This document shows positions 38,401-50,400 of a stretch of 64,000 nucleotides of DNA, in pieces; position 1 is the stretch's first letter; every line of letters starts with the position of its first letter. The notes under the pieces are model-generated. The model made no database searches and was not told the DNA's origin. It saw only the letters and a list, made by a program, of their open reading frames with translations. Origin of the DNA: Lytechinus variegatus (Eukaryota > Echinodermata > Echinoidea > Temnopleuroida > Toxopneustidae); contig NC_054740.1 in NCBI RefSeq assembly GCF_018143015.1, forward strand, positions 38,752,180 to 38,816,179, in the 5' to 3' direction. Position numbers and translations under genes: made by a program.

Positions 38401-41400
38401 GAACCGCATCCCCGGGCGTCGCAATTTTGGTCTCAAAAGGGGGGGTCAATTTGACCCCCCCCTCCTTCAATTAACAGTGATTTTAATCACTATTTATTGA
38501 ACACAAATGTTGCTCTGTAATTTTCATAATCAACAATTTTTTAGTCACATTGTGTTACCGCGATATATCAACATAATCATAAAACACGTTTCGATATCGT
38601 TATCGGTATAATTTTTTTTTCAATATTGCAACATTCTGATAATACTGAAATATCGTCCAGCACTCATCGCTTACCTATCATTCTGGACAGTTTGCGGTTT
38701 GACCACCACCTGGAGATCCTGGGCACAGGAACCATCATTCACATCTAAAAATGTAACTCCTTTGTGCTGTCGCAACCCTCTGATCCATGCCTACAAATAT
38801 AAAAGACAATAAAGAAGAAACAGCTGTGTCATGACCTCAGATAAAAAGTTTTAGGTACAAAAATGAATGAGACACTGCTTTCCCTCAGCAGTTAGTCCCC
38901 TGTTTATGTGTGATCATTAAACGTGTACGGGAAGGTTGTAATATCCCAATGACATCCAATACTCATTTCGCTTCCATTCATGAATGATCAGCTATGCTTT
39001 ATGTGGTGATCAAGTATTCTGCACTAATGTTGTAACCCGCACCCGTTGCGGTACGGGTTAACCTGCCGGTATGCCTCCGATCGCGGGTGCGGGCCGGGCC
39101 GAGTTCATTCTCAAACCCGCAGACCGTCATGCGAAAAAAAGGGAGAATAAACGACGCATAATAAAAACATTCACAGTGAAAATTGAGTTAAGATCTTGTG
39201 CTTCTTACGTGGCAGATTCTTTTAGAGACGTAGATATTTCCTTTTAAAAAATGCTTGCGTATTTTTGTCTTGTGAATAGTGAACAGGACTGAGTCTGAGA
39301 CAGTTCAACATGATAAATACGAGTTGCTCTTTCAAATGCCAGCGCACGCCAGTGCATGCAGCGCAGTCAAAAGCAACCGCATGGGCCAATGATACTCGAT
39401 GTTGAGTTTCCCGTCCCATTTTTTCCAGCTCATAATGAGGAACCGATTTCATTATTATTTTTCAGAAGATGAAAGTTTGACCTTTTGTAACCTTTTAACG
39501 CACTTTATTCTGTGGAACTTGAAGCCAGGGAAAAATCAATCATTTTTTTCGGGGGCTCCATTTTCATTTTTTTTGTAATATTTCAGGAGCTCTTTTAAAA
39601 TACTACGTTTTTGTATTTTGAGGAATACCTGTTCACTTATTAAATTAATTATTACTTGTTGTTTAATATTGTATGATTTTTTAAGTTTTTTTTGTGTGGG
39701 TGTGTTTGTGTGGATGAGACTGTGAGTTGAACTTGATATAAATGAATTTAATATCTAATTTTTACTCCATCTAATTCCAGTACTTGGCCATGTAATAAAG
39801 GCCCACATACCCTTACTTTTCCTGAAGTTCTTTGAAAACGCAGATCTCCACGAAAATTGTATTTCTCTATGGGGGAGTCTAAATTTGGTGAGAATGAACT
39901 CATTAATAACTTAAATATACATGACAATGAAGAAATCATCAAACTTCATTGGCAGTTTTGAAAAATATACCCGAAATATAAACTCTGTCTGAAGCAGAAA
40001 ATCACCATCATTGAGGCCTTTACAGAGCAAATTGTCCCCCAGAGCTCTGGCAGAGAGACAGAGCTCAGACTAGCTAGCACAAGCGCCAATGCGTACGTGG
40101 GTGAGCCTCCCGTCGGCCTTGTAACAGATTGAGCTTTGATGATTTTTTTGTCTGATATTTACCTCATCCCCTGGAAAAATAAAACAAATGATTTTTAAGT
40201 TATAATTAGCAAATAAGATAAGTTATTTTGGATGTTACTAGGCCGTATAATAACTCACCAACGCGAGGTTACTAGACTTTGGGATTTATTGAGGTAGCTC
40301 AACCATACCTCGAGCGATGTTCGTGCAGGCTCCACCACTTCTACGGTTGTTGAGTGGAGCCTGCACGAACATCCCTCGAGGTATGGTTGAGCATGCAGCG
40401 TCATTCCATTCACAAAAAAAGAAAGAAAGAAAAGATTTACAGGTATTTACAAGATATACAAGTAATTGTGTTACTGAAAAGCTTATATTAATGTTTTAAA
40501 TCAGTTTTGAATCTAGATATCCAAATAGTTTATTTTCAGAATTTGATTTTCAAACGCGGGCCAAATTTCATAACGCAGGCGGGCGACGGGAAACTGAACA
40601 TTGAGTTTTAGCGGCCATATTATCGAATGAAATACAAAAACAGAAGGAAATGATATAGAGATAAATGAGAAGAAAAATTGACTGTATCATTATCCAGGTA
40701 TTTATTGCAATTTTGATTACTTTATAGACGAGGTCCCATAGCCGTCTGCCGATCCTTGCTGGGCAGCCTGGGCTAGCTAGCGCGCTGAGCTAGCTGCGGC
40801 TCGCTAGCTCCGATCAGAGGCGTTAATTGCGTAATGCTTTCAATTTCGAGATCAGAGCGGACCCATTTCGTGGTACAAAGTCACCCCAAAAAACATTTTC
40901 TCTCCGGAATAAAAGGCGAATTTGCAAATTGTAAGTAAATTCACTCTAGGCTAGGTAGTAGTAGACACATACATGTACTTTCCTGATTTGAGCATGTATA
41001 GTGTGGGGATTGCAGAAATAATGTTTTTCATTTTTCAAAGATAAATTGACTTGCGGGTTAAAACCCGACGGGTCAGCGGGTCCTGCTTGCAAATTATTGG
41101 ATTATACGGGACTGTACGGTTCGGGTTTTCACTTGCGGGTTACAACTATTCTGCACTTGCTTCTAAAAAATTGTGTGAGGATTATTTCTTGAATATTGTC
41201 ATTACAGAAACTTTCCCTAACATCTGTAATATCACAATGTTATATCACTATTAAATGTCAATTGTCATGCAGAAAATTGATATTTGATATATTCCAATCG
41301 ATTTGGAGCTAAACCTGCAACAATGTTGCAGCTAATGGCAGTTTCAACCTGCAGGAACATCAATCCCACATCGCCTAATGGTTGAGCCTGCACCAACAGA

Positions 41401-44400
41401 ACTTCAGCCAATAGAAGTTGTACCTGAATCAGTATCAATTTCATAGCCAATGGAGTTGAAAACGTCAAGCCCTGGGTGTAACTAGTGTAAACACCGACTC
41501 TTTCAGCAAAAAAGTGGAATGCCTCTGGCCGTCTCACCTGCATCACGCGTTTCAATATAGCAGCAGTGCTGACTTTGAATACTACTCTAACTCGCACAAG
41601 ATGTTCAGTGATACATGGTTACTTACTCTTATGTCCACTTTTTTATGAACTAGACCAATAAACTTACAGAGATATGATGGTTATTCAACAAAAAACCCCA
41701 ACATAGCCAAAGTTCATTGACCTTACATGACCTTTGACCTTGATCATGTGACCTGAAACTCGAACAGGATGTTCAGTGATACTTGATTACTCTTATGTAC
41801 AAGTTTCATGAATCAGATCCATAAACTTTCAAAGTTATGATGTTAATTCAACAGATACACCCAATTCGGCCAAAGTTCATTGACCTTTGACCTTGGTCAT
41901 GTGACCTGAAACGCGCACAGGATGTTCAGTGATACTTGATTACTCTAATGTCCAAGTTTAATGAACTAGACCAGTAAACTTTCAAAGTTATGATGGTAAT
42001 TCAACAGATACCCCCGATTCGGCAAAAGTTCATTGACCCTAAATGACCTTTGACCTTAATCATGAGACCTGAAACTTGCACAAAATTTTCAGTGATGCTT
42101 GATAACTATTGTGTCCAAGTTTCATGAATCAGATCCATAAACTTTCAAAGTTATGATGGGAATTCAACAGATATCCCCAATTCGGCCAAAGTTCATTGAC
42201 CCTAAATGACCTTTGACCTTGGTCATGTGACGTGAAACTCATGTAGGATGTTCAGTGATACTTGATTAACCTAATGTCCAAGTTTCATGAACTAGGTCCA
42301 TATATTTTCTAAGTTATGATGACATTTCAAAAACTTAACCTCAGGTTAAGATTTCGATGTTGATTCCTCCAACATGGTCTAAGTTCATTGACCCTAAATG
42401 ACCTTTGACATTGGTCATGTGACATGAAACTCTAATAGGATGTTCAGTAATACTTGATTAACCTTATGGCCAAGTTTTATTAACTAGGTCCATATACTTT
42501 CTAAGTTATGACGTCATTTCAAAAACTTAACCTCAGGTTAAGATTTGATGTTGACGCCGCCGCCGCCGTCGGAAAAGCGGCGCCTATAGTCTCACTTTGC
42601 TTCGCAGGTGAGACAAAAACTCAACTCGAGAAACAAAAAGTTGAAAGTCAACGATTCCAAAGCTCAACTTTGTGCAGGTGACTTTGATGCCCATTCCGTT
42701 GGGACTCGGAATGTGAAAAAGGACACAGAAACCACTCATGCCAACTCCAAATCTCACTTTAAAGGGGAAGTTCACCCTGACAAAAACTTTATTGTAAAAA
42801 TAGCAGAAAAAATAATAAAAAATATTGCCGAAGGTTTGAGAAAAATTCATCAAATAATTAAAAAGTTATTAGAATTTCAATTATTTGATTTGTGACGTCA
42901 TATGCGAGCAGCATTCCTACATAGCGAATGGTAAAAAATCAATAAAATGTCATTTTCTCAGAAAATTGAATATGAAAATACTTACCTGATTTTCTTATTT
43001 ACGAGATAACTCATACATCTACTTGATTTGCTAGTTCAGCCCTCTGGACTGCCATACCCGAATAGAACTCCCAAGGATTTAAAAAGCGCGAGCGCGCCCT
43101 CTCCCGTTCAGGCTTACTACCCATGATCACCGCGCAACTAGCGTCCATCTTCCTCACCTTTCGCAAGCCCATACGTTGAAACATGTTGCTACGCAAGGCG
43201 GAGGGTCGGTGGGAGGGTATCAAGTAGATGTATGAGTTATCTCGTAAATAAGAAAATCAGGTATTTTCATAATTTACTTCAATAACTCCATACATCTACT
43301 TGATTTGCTAGACCAGCACGGACTCAAACCGTAGGGAGGCATGTTTTCAATTGTAAGCCTAAGAAAATTTAAAAGAAAAAACAAAAACAACGAAATTTAG
43401 GGAGAGGGGGAAAAAGCCGCAGCTGCTTTAAGCGCCGAAGCAGCAAATCTCGCCTCGCTGGACGGAATGTCCTTCAAGTAGAAAGAAGTGAAGGAGTTAG
43501 TTGAGCGCCAAAAGGCGGCCCTCAAAAATGTCCTCGAGAGGAATGCCCTGTATACTCAGGAATACTAAGTATCATGGGCCCTCGGCCTAGTGTCAGGAGA
43601 ACAACATCACCTGCTGACTAGAGCGTAAGAATCGAAATTTGTTGAAAATTTCAACAAGAATCGTGATCGGAAAACTGAAGCTTTTAAGGCTCAGTAAGTG
43701 ATCAATCGACCAACCTGAGAAGGCGAGATATCTCAGAACCCCTACCGAAATTTAAGCGTGCCGCTTGCTAGTAACTAGCATGCGACTAGCAGGGCACTCG
43801 CTTAAAAAGCGAGTGCGTGCTAGCGAACAGTCCCTGCTCGCTAAAAGATCGCTTAACTATTACTCTGCACGCATATCACACGCTTATTAAGCTAACCGCA
43901 TGCTAGTTACTAGCATGCCGCAAGCTTGCGCAAGCTAGTCGCACGCTTCCCGCAAGCTTGGAAATTTCTGTAGGGGAAGCCTCCGCGTGGGAGAAAACGC
44001 CCAGAATTCGATATCTGTCTCAAATGCGTGAGGGCAGAAATCTGCAGAATTCTGATAGAGAGCTGTGGTAAAAAGTTACTAGCGGTCCGAAGGGGACCAG
44101 GAACGACGGAGAGTAGGGATTTAGGAAGAAAACCACTCGTAAGGCAGACAAGGGTCGAGAAAGCGACTGAGTGCCATCCTGTTAATAAGGAATGCCGCGG
44201 ACATGTTGCCTATGTAGAATAGAGCAGTCTGGTCAAAACAGCTCAACCGGGCGTGTCAGGGATACAGCGCGGTACACATCACGACAAAAGTGTGTTAGAC
44301 CGAGTGATCGAGAGAGAACTCAGGATCCCCTTTCTCCCATACTGATTGAAGCACCCATCTGAGGGTGCAGTGCCCGCGGTGGAAGAGGTGGCTTGGCTCA

Positions 44401-47400
44401 AGCCGCCATCGCCGAGAGAGCCCGTGAGGCTAGGCTGCGATGGCTGTCCGCTGGGCGGGGGAATCCCTAGCAGCAGCAAGTGTACGCCAGAGGGAGCTGG
44501 CGAAAAAAAATCTGTCACGATATTACGTGTAAACGACCATCAAGAGATGCTCTAAACGAACAGACATCGCCAGATATGATACCTCAACCGTTACATTCCC
44601 AACGGAATCGAATGAGGTAGCAACGGCCCTGTCCTATCAAGTTAGGGACGGAAACTGGCTAAGAGTGTCGAAGTCCTCGCTTGAAGAAACAAGCGAAGGA
44701 GACTTGAGGAAGTAATCACAAAATTTCCATCAGTCTGCGGTGAGAACCAGTTGTTTATGAAAACAGTCACAAGGCCTGTTTCTCAGGTGATCGTAAGAGC
44801 GAGCACCGCCGGCGCCGGTTGCGGCAGCGTGGAACAGTCCAAAAAGCTGCGGGGGGCGGCAAAAATGACGCCCTAAGCAGCGGGGGATGAGAATCTAAAT
44901 TTCTAAAAGAAGAACTCCAGTGAAGTAAATCACTTACATGGAGAGGCTCATCCACAGTCGGCCCGAGAGAAGGCGGGTCGTAGTGATCGTGGTTAGGAAG
45001 GCATAAGCATACATCCATCCACTGTTACATCATCCTCGGTCGTGCGGTGACCCTGGCCACATGCCTTGCATGGAAGGAGGATGAAAGCAGCATGCGGGGC
45101 GACTCGAGTGTGCCGTGAAAAAATTTCTAAGAAAGAAGCCGATTCGACTAACGGGCACGGTAAAGACATCCACCGTAGACCACTCCGCACAAGGAGGGAG
45201 CGGCGGAGACGCCCGCAAGATTGACCCACATAGAGGGCAGTCTATAAGATAGACAGTTAGAGCTCGACCGATGGTCTGGCGGTGTACAGTTTGGTGTGAA
45301 CTCGCCGACCCGGTACGGTGGGTGTGCCCAGAAAGTAGGCATAGAATGCCGACAGAGAATCCTGGGGCTTTAAACAAGTTTGAACGCGCGTACATAGCCA
45401 ACAATCTCATGAGATGTACGGCGGTTACTTTCCTCCGAGATGATGTTTACCCAACCGGGAAAGACTCGGGGAACAGCTGTGAATGTCAACAGGAGGGATA
45501 TCTAGCATATGAAAAGCTGATTCCTTCCACGTATTCGGTGCGGGTGCTGCCGGCGGTGTCCGGGGGGACGACCCGTGATGGCAGCTCGGGCAGGGTTCGT
45601 ACGAGCCGCCCGAATACGAGACAAATAGGTTAACATAACCATAATGCACCGGGTGGTGAAGGCATAGCGATTATTAAGCACAGGAGAACTTTTAATCGCC
45701 GTGACATTCAGATCCGATATACATACTCATAAGCTCGGAGAGCTATGAGATAGTGAGACATACCGCTGAGCGGTGATGGTGCTCATATCAGAGTCGCCCT
45801 CTCTTCAGCGGCGATCGCTGGAGAACGGGTGTCTGTACTAGCCCTGACTCTGGCGTTGCAAGGGTAGGAGCTAAGTAAGACAGGGCACCCTTACTTTCGA
45901 ATAGAAAGTGAGGTTCAGGCCAGAAAAGCGACGGTCCCGTCGCCTGGGCGGACGGTCCGCGGACGTGATAGGTTGTCCTCTCAAAGCAGCCAAACATTCT
46001 CACGAGAGAAGTGCGGCATGCGGTATGTAAGAGATTCATACCTCCAATCTACGGGCCCGCTTAGGGGGAAGAATGGAGAGAGTTACCGCTGAAGGAGTCG
46101 TCGCCGTATGTGAGCTTGACGTAGAGGGCGAATTCGGGAGAACCTGCATAATAATCGCCCCCCCCCCCTGCCTCTGCCTTCTCGCTAGCCTCGAGAGGCT
46201 TGAAAATTTCGAGACGGCGGCGTCGGAGCCTGGCGCTTCCGGGCAGCAGCAGAGCGGGGGTGGGTTTACACCCACGGAGCTGGCGGCTTCCTCGTCGTAG
46301 GAGCCGCCTCGTCTAGAGCGACCCCGTCACTCTCTGAGACCCCCAATTCGGCCGATTGAGCTCGGAGCGCCTGAAGAGGCGGGGCGAGAAAATATGGACT
46401 CCCTTGCTTCATCAATACCCCCACTCGGAGGGTAGATGTGAGGTAGATACTTGTCAAGCAGCGCCTGAGCGCTTACTGAAAAGTCGACCGCGGGATAGGG
46501 GTTGTCCTCGTAAAGGGAGTCTCGCTCTATGGACTGAACCGGGGGGTTGTCCAGTAAGCGCCGGGGTGGCCCCGCGTGTCGGCTGGGACACGTGCTCTGA
46601 GATCGACGAAAATGCTGGAAAGCACACGCGATCTTGGGGCACCCGGTTAGTCGGTGCACTGGCTGGCGATTTAACAGAATCGCTCGAGGATTTCCCGGGT
46701 GTCTGGTGGTTATTGCCCACTTGTCTCCTTGATGCTCAGGGGCATCAGCGGGGTGAGTAGACGTCGAGGGTGGGGTGAACCCGCACTACTCGAAAGCAGA
46801 ATGTAGCAGCATGAATAGCTGTAACATCTGACCACCGACACAAGGGTCTGAAGGAGGAACGCCCATGGCAACAGGGCTGGCCGACCTCACCTTCGACCTC
46901 TTCTTCTTCGCGGCCTCCGCCGGTGTGGCCGGGGCAGAAGAAGGCACAAGAGGCACGGGTGATTTCTTACGATTTGCCGCCCCTGGCAGGGCGGCCGTCA
47001 ACAACGAAACTTCACCCGAATCTGACGGGGTCAGATTGTGGTCACAGTCTGATGTGTGACGCCTCTCGCGGTAGCATAATGTAGCAGCATGAATAGCTGT
47101 AACATCTGACCACCGACACAAGGGTCTGAAGGAGGAACGCCCATGGCAGCAGGGCTGGCCAACCTCTCCTTCGACCACTTCTTCTTCTTCTCTTTCTGCG
47201 GGCTCCGCCGGCGTGGCCGGGGCAGAAGAAGGCATGAGAGGCACGGGTGATTTCTTACGATTTGCCGCCCCTGGCAGGGCGGCCGCCGACAATGTAAATT
47301 CACCCGAATCTGACGGGGTCAGATTGTGGTCACAGCCCGATGTGTGACGCCTCTCGCGGTAGCAGAATATAGCAGCATAACATGTATGACTGTAACATCT

Positions 47401-50400
47401 GGCCACCGATAAGAGGGTCTGAAGGAGGAATGCCCATGGCAACAGGGCTGGCCGACCTCTCCTTCGACCTCTTCTTCTTCTTCTTATTTTGCGGGCTCCG
47501 CCGGCGTGGCCGGAGCAGAAGAAGGCACAAGAGGCACGGGTGATCTCTTACGATTTGCCGCCCCTGGCAGGGCGGCCGCCAACAACGAAACTTCACCCGA
47601 ATCTGACGGGGTCAGATTGTGGTCACGATCAGATTGTGGTTACAGTCTGTGTGACGCCTCTCGCGGTCAGGGGCTGGGCGATCTCTCCCGATGCTGTCAA
47701 CGGAGGACGACTTATACGGCAGAGATCCTGACCTGTGCCGGGGGGAGAGAACCGCACTCTCCCTCCGGACTTCTGGTGACCCGGTAGCCGGTGGGTCGCA
47801 TAGCCCTATGGGTGCTGCGGCGGCAGGACCTAGTTTAGGCTTGGAAGCCTTGGCTACCACTTTTTCCTTTGTCCGAGACCGTGGCACCACAGTCTCGGCC
47901 TTCCTTCTCTTAGCATCCGACCGCAAATTCGGAATGCTGATCGACGCACCCTCATACTCACCGCCGCTGGGCGCTCACCGCGGCGTCCTTCCTGCTCGCC
48001 TGGAGGCGGCCGACTTCTGTAACTTGCAATCGGGACGGTCCCCGTGGAGGGCACCAGGTCCTCTGGGGCTGTGTTAGTCCCATTCAAAGATACCTCTCTC
48101 TACCCTGAAAAAGGAAAAACAAGAATTTTTCTTTTTCTTTTTTTTTTTACAAAGATCTCGCTTAGATTAAAGGTGGAGACCGGAGTGGTCTTTCCCTCCT
48201 CCTAAAAGGAGTTTGTTTGAGCAAACAGAACAAAACAAGAGGGGAGGGGTAGGGAGGAAGAAGAAACTAAGAATAGTTTAGGTATCTGCCTGTAAGAAAA
48301 TAAAAAGGAGGTCGGAGACTTTGAAAAAAGAAACTCCTACAAGGTTCCCCTACTATATTCTCTTTTTTGTGCCCGAAGGAAAAATTCGAAACAAAAATTC
48401 AAAATTGAATGCAAGTTCAGAAGAGAACGAACTTTCCACCTGCGAAGAAACACAAAAACAAGCATTTCAGAGCAGGAAGAAAAGGGATTGAGAGACAAAT
48501 AATTCCAGATAAGAGAAATTTTACGATAATTTCCAAGAGGAAAAAAAAAAATAACCTCCTGTGGAAAGGTAAAGAAATTCAGAACAGGAGGAAGGAGGAA
48601 CGTCTCTAGTAACGATTCCAAGAGGAAGAACGACACAGTAAATCCTCAAAGGGAATCGTAGAGCCCGCCTGTCGAAATAAAAAATATATAAGACTAGGAG
48701 GGAAGAGGGAATTGAACGAAGAAAACAATTCCGGGACAGGTCAAAAAAATTTCTAACAGGAAGGAGACCCACCTGTTTTTTTTTTTTTTTTTTTTTTAGG
48801 GGGGATTGAATAACCAAACAATCATCAGGTATAATTGCGTAAGCCGAATTAAACAATCCCCGAAGCGTCTGTGAATAAAATACTAATCAAGAATTTTATT
48901 CAGAACAGAAAGGAAAAGGAATTGAGCTTTAGGATGCGCCTGTGAATAAAATATCAATCAAGAAATTTATTCAGAACAGAAGGAAAAGGAATTGAGCTTT
49001 AAGATCCGCCTGTGAATAAAATATCAATCAAGAAATTTATTCAGAACAGAAGGAAAAACGAATTGAGCTTTAAGATCCGCCTGTGAATAAAATATCAATT
49101 AAGAAATTTATTCAGAACAGAAAGGAAAGAGAATTGAAGAATTAATCAGTCGAAAATCTTAATAAATCAATTCCAGAAAGCAAGGAAGGAACAGAGTTGA
49201 AGATCCCAACCTGCAAAAAGAAATAACAATAACACCCTCGACAACAAAGTGTAGAGGCTGTCTAGAATTTAATTCAAAAACGGCACCAAAAGCCACCACG
49301 CTTTGAACGTGAAGAACAATAACCATGACAGGTGGTGAAGGCTTGCTGCCACGTAGGCAGGCCAAGCCCGGTGCCTCGCGAACGCGCAAGCGATGCGGCG
49401 CGACGAGAACTCAAACGTTAGAAAAACAATTTAAGTGTCACCAAAAACACGTCTAAAAGTCACGCCAAGTGTAAATTCTGAACACAATCTTACACACAAA
49501 TGGAAAGATTGAAATTAAAAGGGAGAATGCACCACAGATAAGCGAAAATAATATACCAAAGCTCAAAAAGATTTGAGCTCTTAGGAGACTTATCTGAGCA
49601 CGTCTTGACAGGTGGCTTGCCGAAAGCAAAAGAGGAAGATGGACGCTAGTTGCGCGGTGATCATGGGTAGTAAGCCTGAACGGGAGAGGGCGCGCTCGCG
49701 CTTTTTAAATCCTTGGGAGTTCTATTCGGGTATGGCAGTCCAGAGGGCTGAACTAGCAAATCAAGTAGATGTATGGAGTTATTGAAGTAAATAATGTTTT
49801 TTACTGTACCTTTTGTATATCAATAGACAAATCATTTCACACCCGATCATGAAAAGAAAACAAAATTAAGTCATCAGGAACCATGCAAAATTTGAAATTC
49901 ATGCATTTTATATTACATAACACATGGGGCAGCTGCTCGTTTATGACGTCACAAATCCAAAACTTTGAACTCTAATAACTTTCTTACTCTTTAACGGATT
50001 TTCCTCAAACCTTCACCAATATTTTTACTATTTTTTCTGCTATTTTTGCAACAAAGTTTTCTTCAGGGTGAACTTCCCGTTTAAGGGCTATTCAGTCCGC
50101 TTCTGAGCCACAACTTGCGGTCCAGCTTCACACACTCGATGACCAAAAGCATTGGAAAATGTGTAAACTCTTTGACACTGCCTACACCATTGCCTTTATT
50201 GAGCAGCCATTCACTTTTTTTAACCACTCTGGTTGCGATACAGAAGAAGCATGGTACAGACCTAGGCAACAAATACATCAAAGACAAAGCATGTAAAACC
50301 TTCACCACTCAAATTGTCAGTTCATTAGAGGAGGAAAGGCAGAAGTGGTGTTACAATCACAAGCGATTATATTTCTGCATCTTCTCTGACAGGAGTACCG

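Larger units (their letters stand above)
42971..49792 (-). mobile_element. DIRS-like retroelement with inverted terminal repeats and internal complementary region (non-autonomous)
   Basis: About 150 bp at 43006-43155 are repeated almost exactly in inverted orientation at 49632-49783 (shared run CTACTTGATTTGCTAGTTCA). The outermost ends differ: one ends ACTTACCTGATTTTC, the other ATTTACTTCAATAACTCC. At 43219-43312 the reverse complements of both ends are fused head to tail. This is the arrangement of a DIRS internal complementary region, which lies next to the right inverted repeat when the element is read on the minus strand. Established knowledge: DIRS elements use a tyrosine recombinase and lack target-site duplications. 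Only gag-like coding sequence on the minus strand was recognised. No reverse transcriptase, RNase H or tyrosine recombinase frame was found in 43.3-45.8 kb, so this copy would depend on a relative. Confidence 0.8.
42763..50080. mobile_element. TTAA-flanked terminal-inverted-repeat element, split by the DIRS-like insertion
   Basis: The ends AGGGGAAGTTCACCCTGA (42763) and TCAGGGTGAACTTCCCGT (to 50080) are inverted repeats with TTAA on both sides (42759-42762 and 50081-50084). The arms continue as a long imperfect palindrome, including TTTGTGACGTCATA on the left and ATGACGTCACAAAT on the right. Without the DIRS-like insert it would be a MITE of about 500 bp. TTAA duplications are known for piggyBac and Kolobok transposons; which family this belongs to cannot be told from here. 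Similar half-copies may lie near 26.1, 27.35 and 28.3 kb. Confidence 0.75.

Noticed and set aside
45271-46760. Plus-strand frames of 120-134 codons in the GC-rich block
   Set aside because: High GC gives few stops by chance. The gag-like reading and the element's architecture are on the minus strand.
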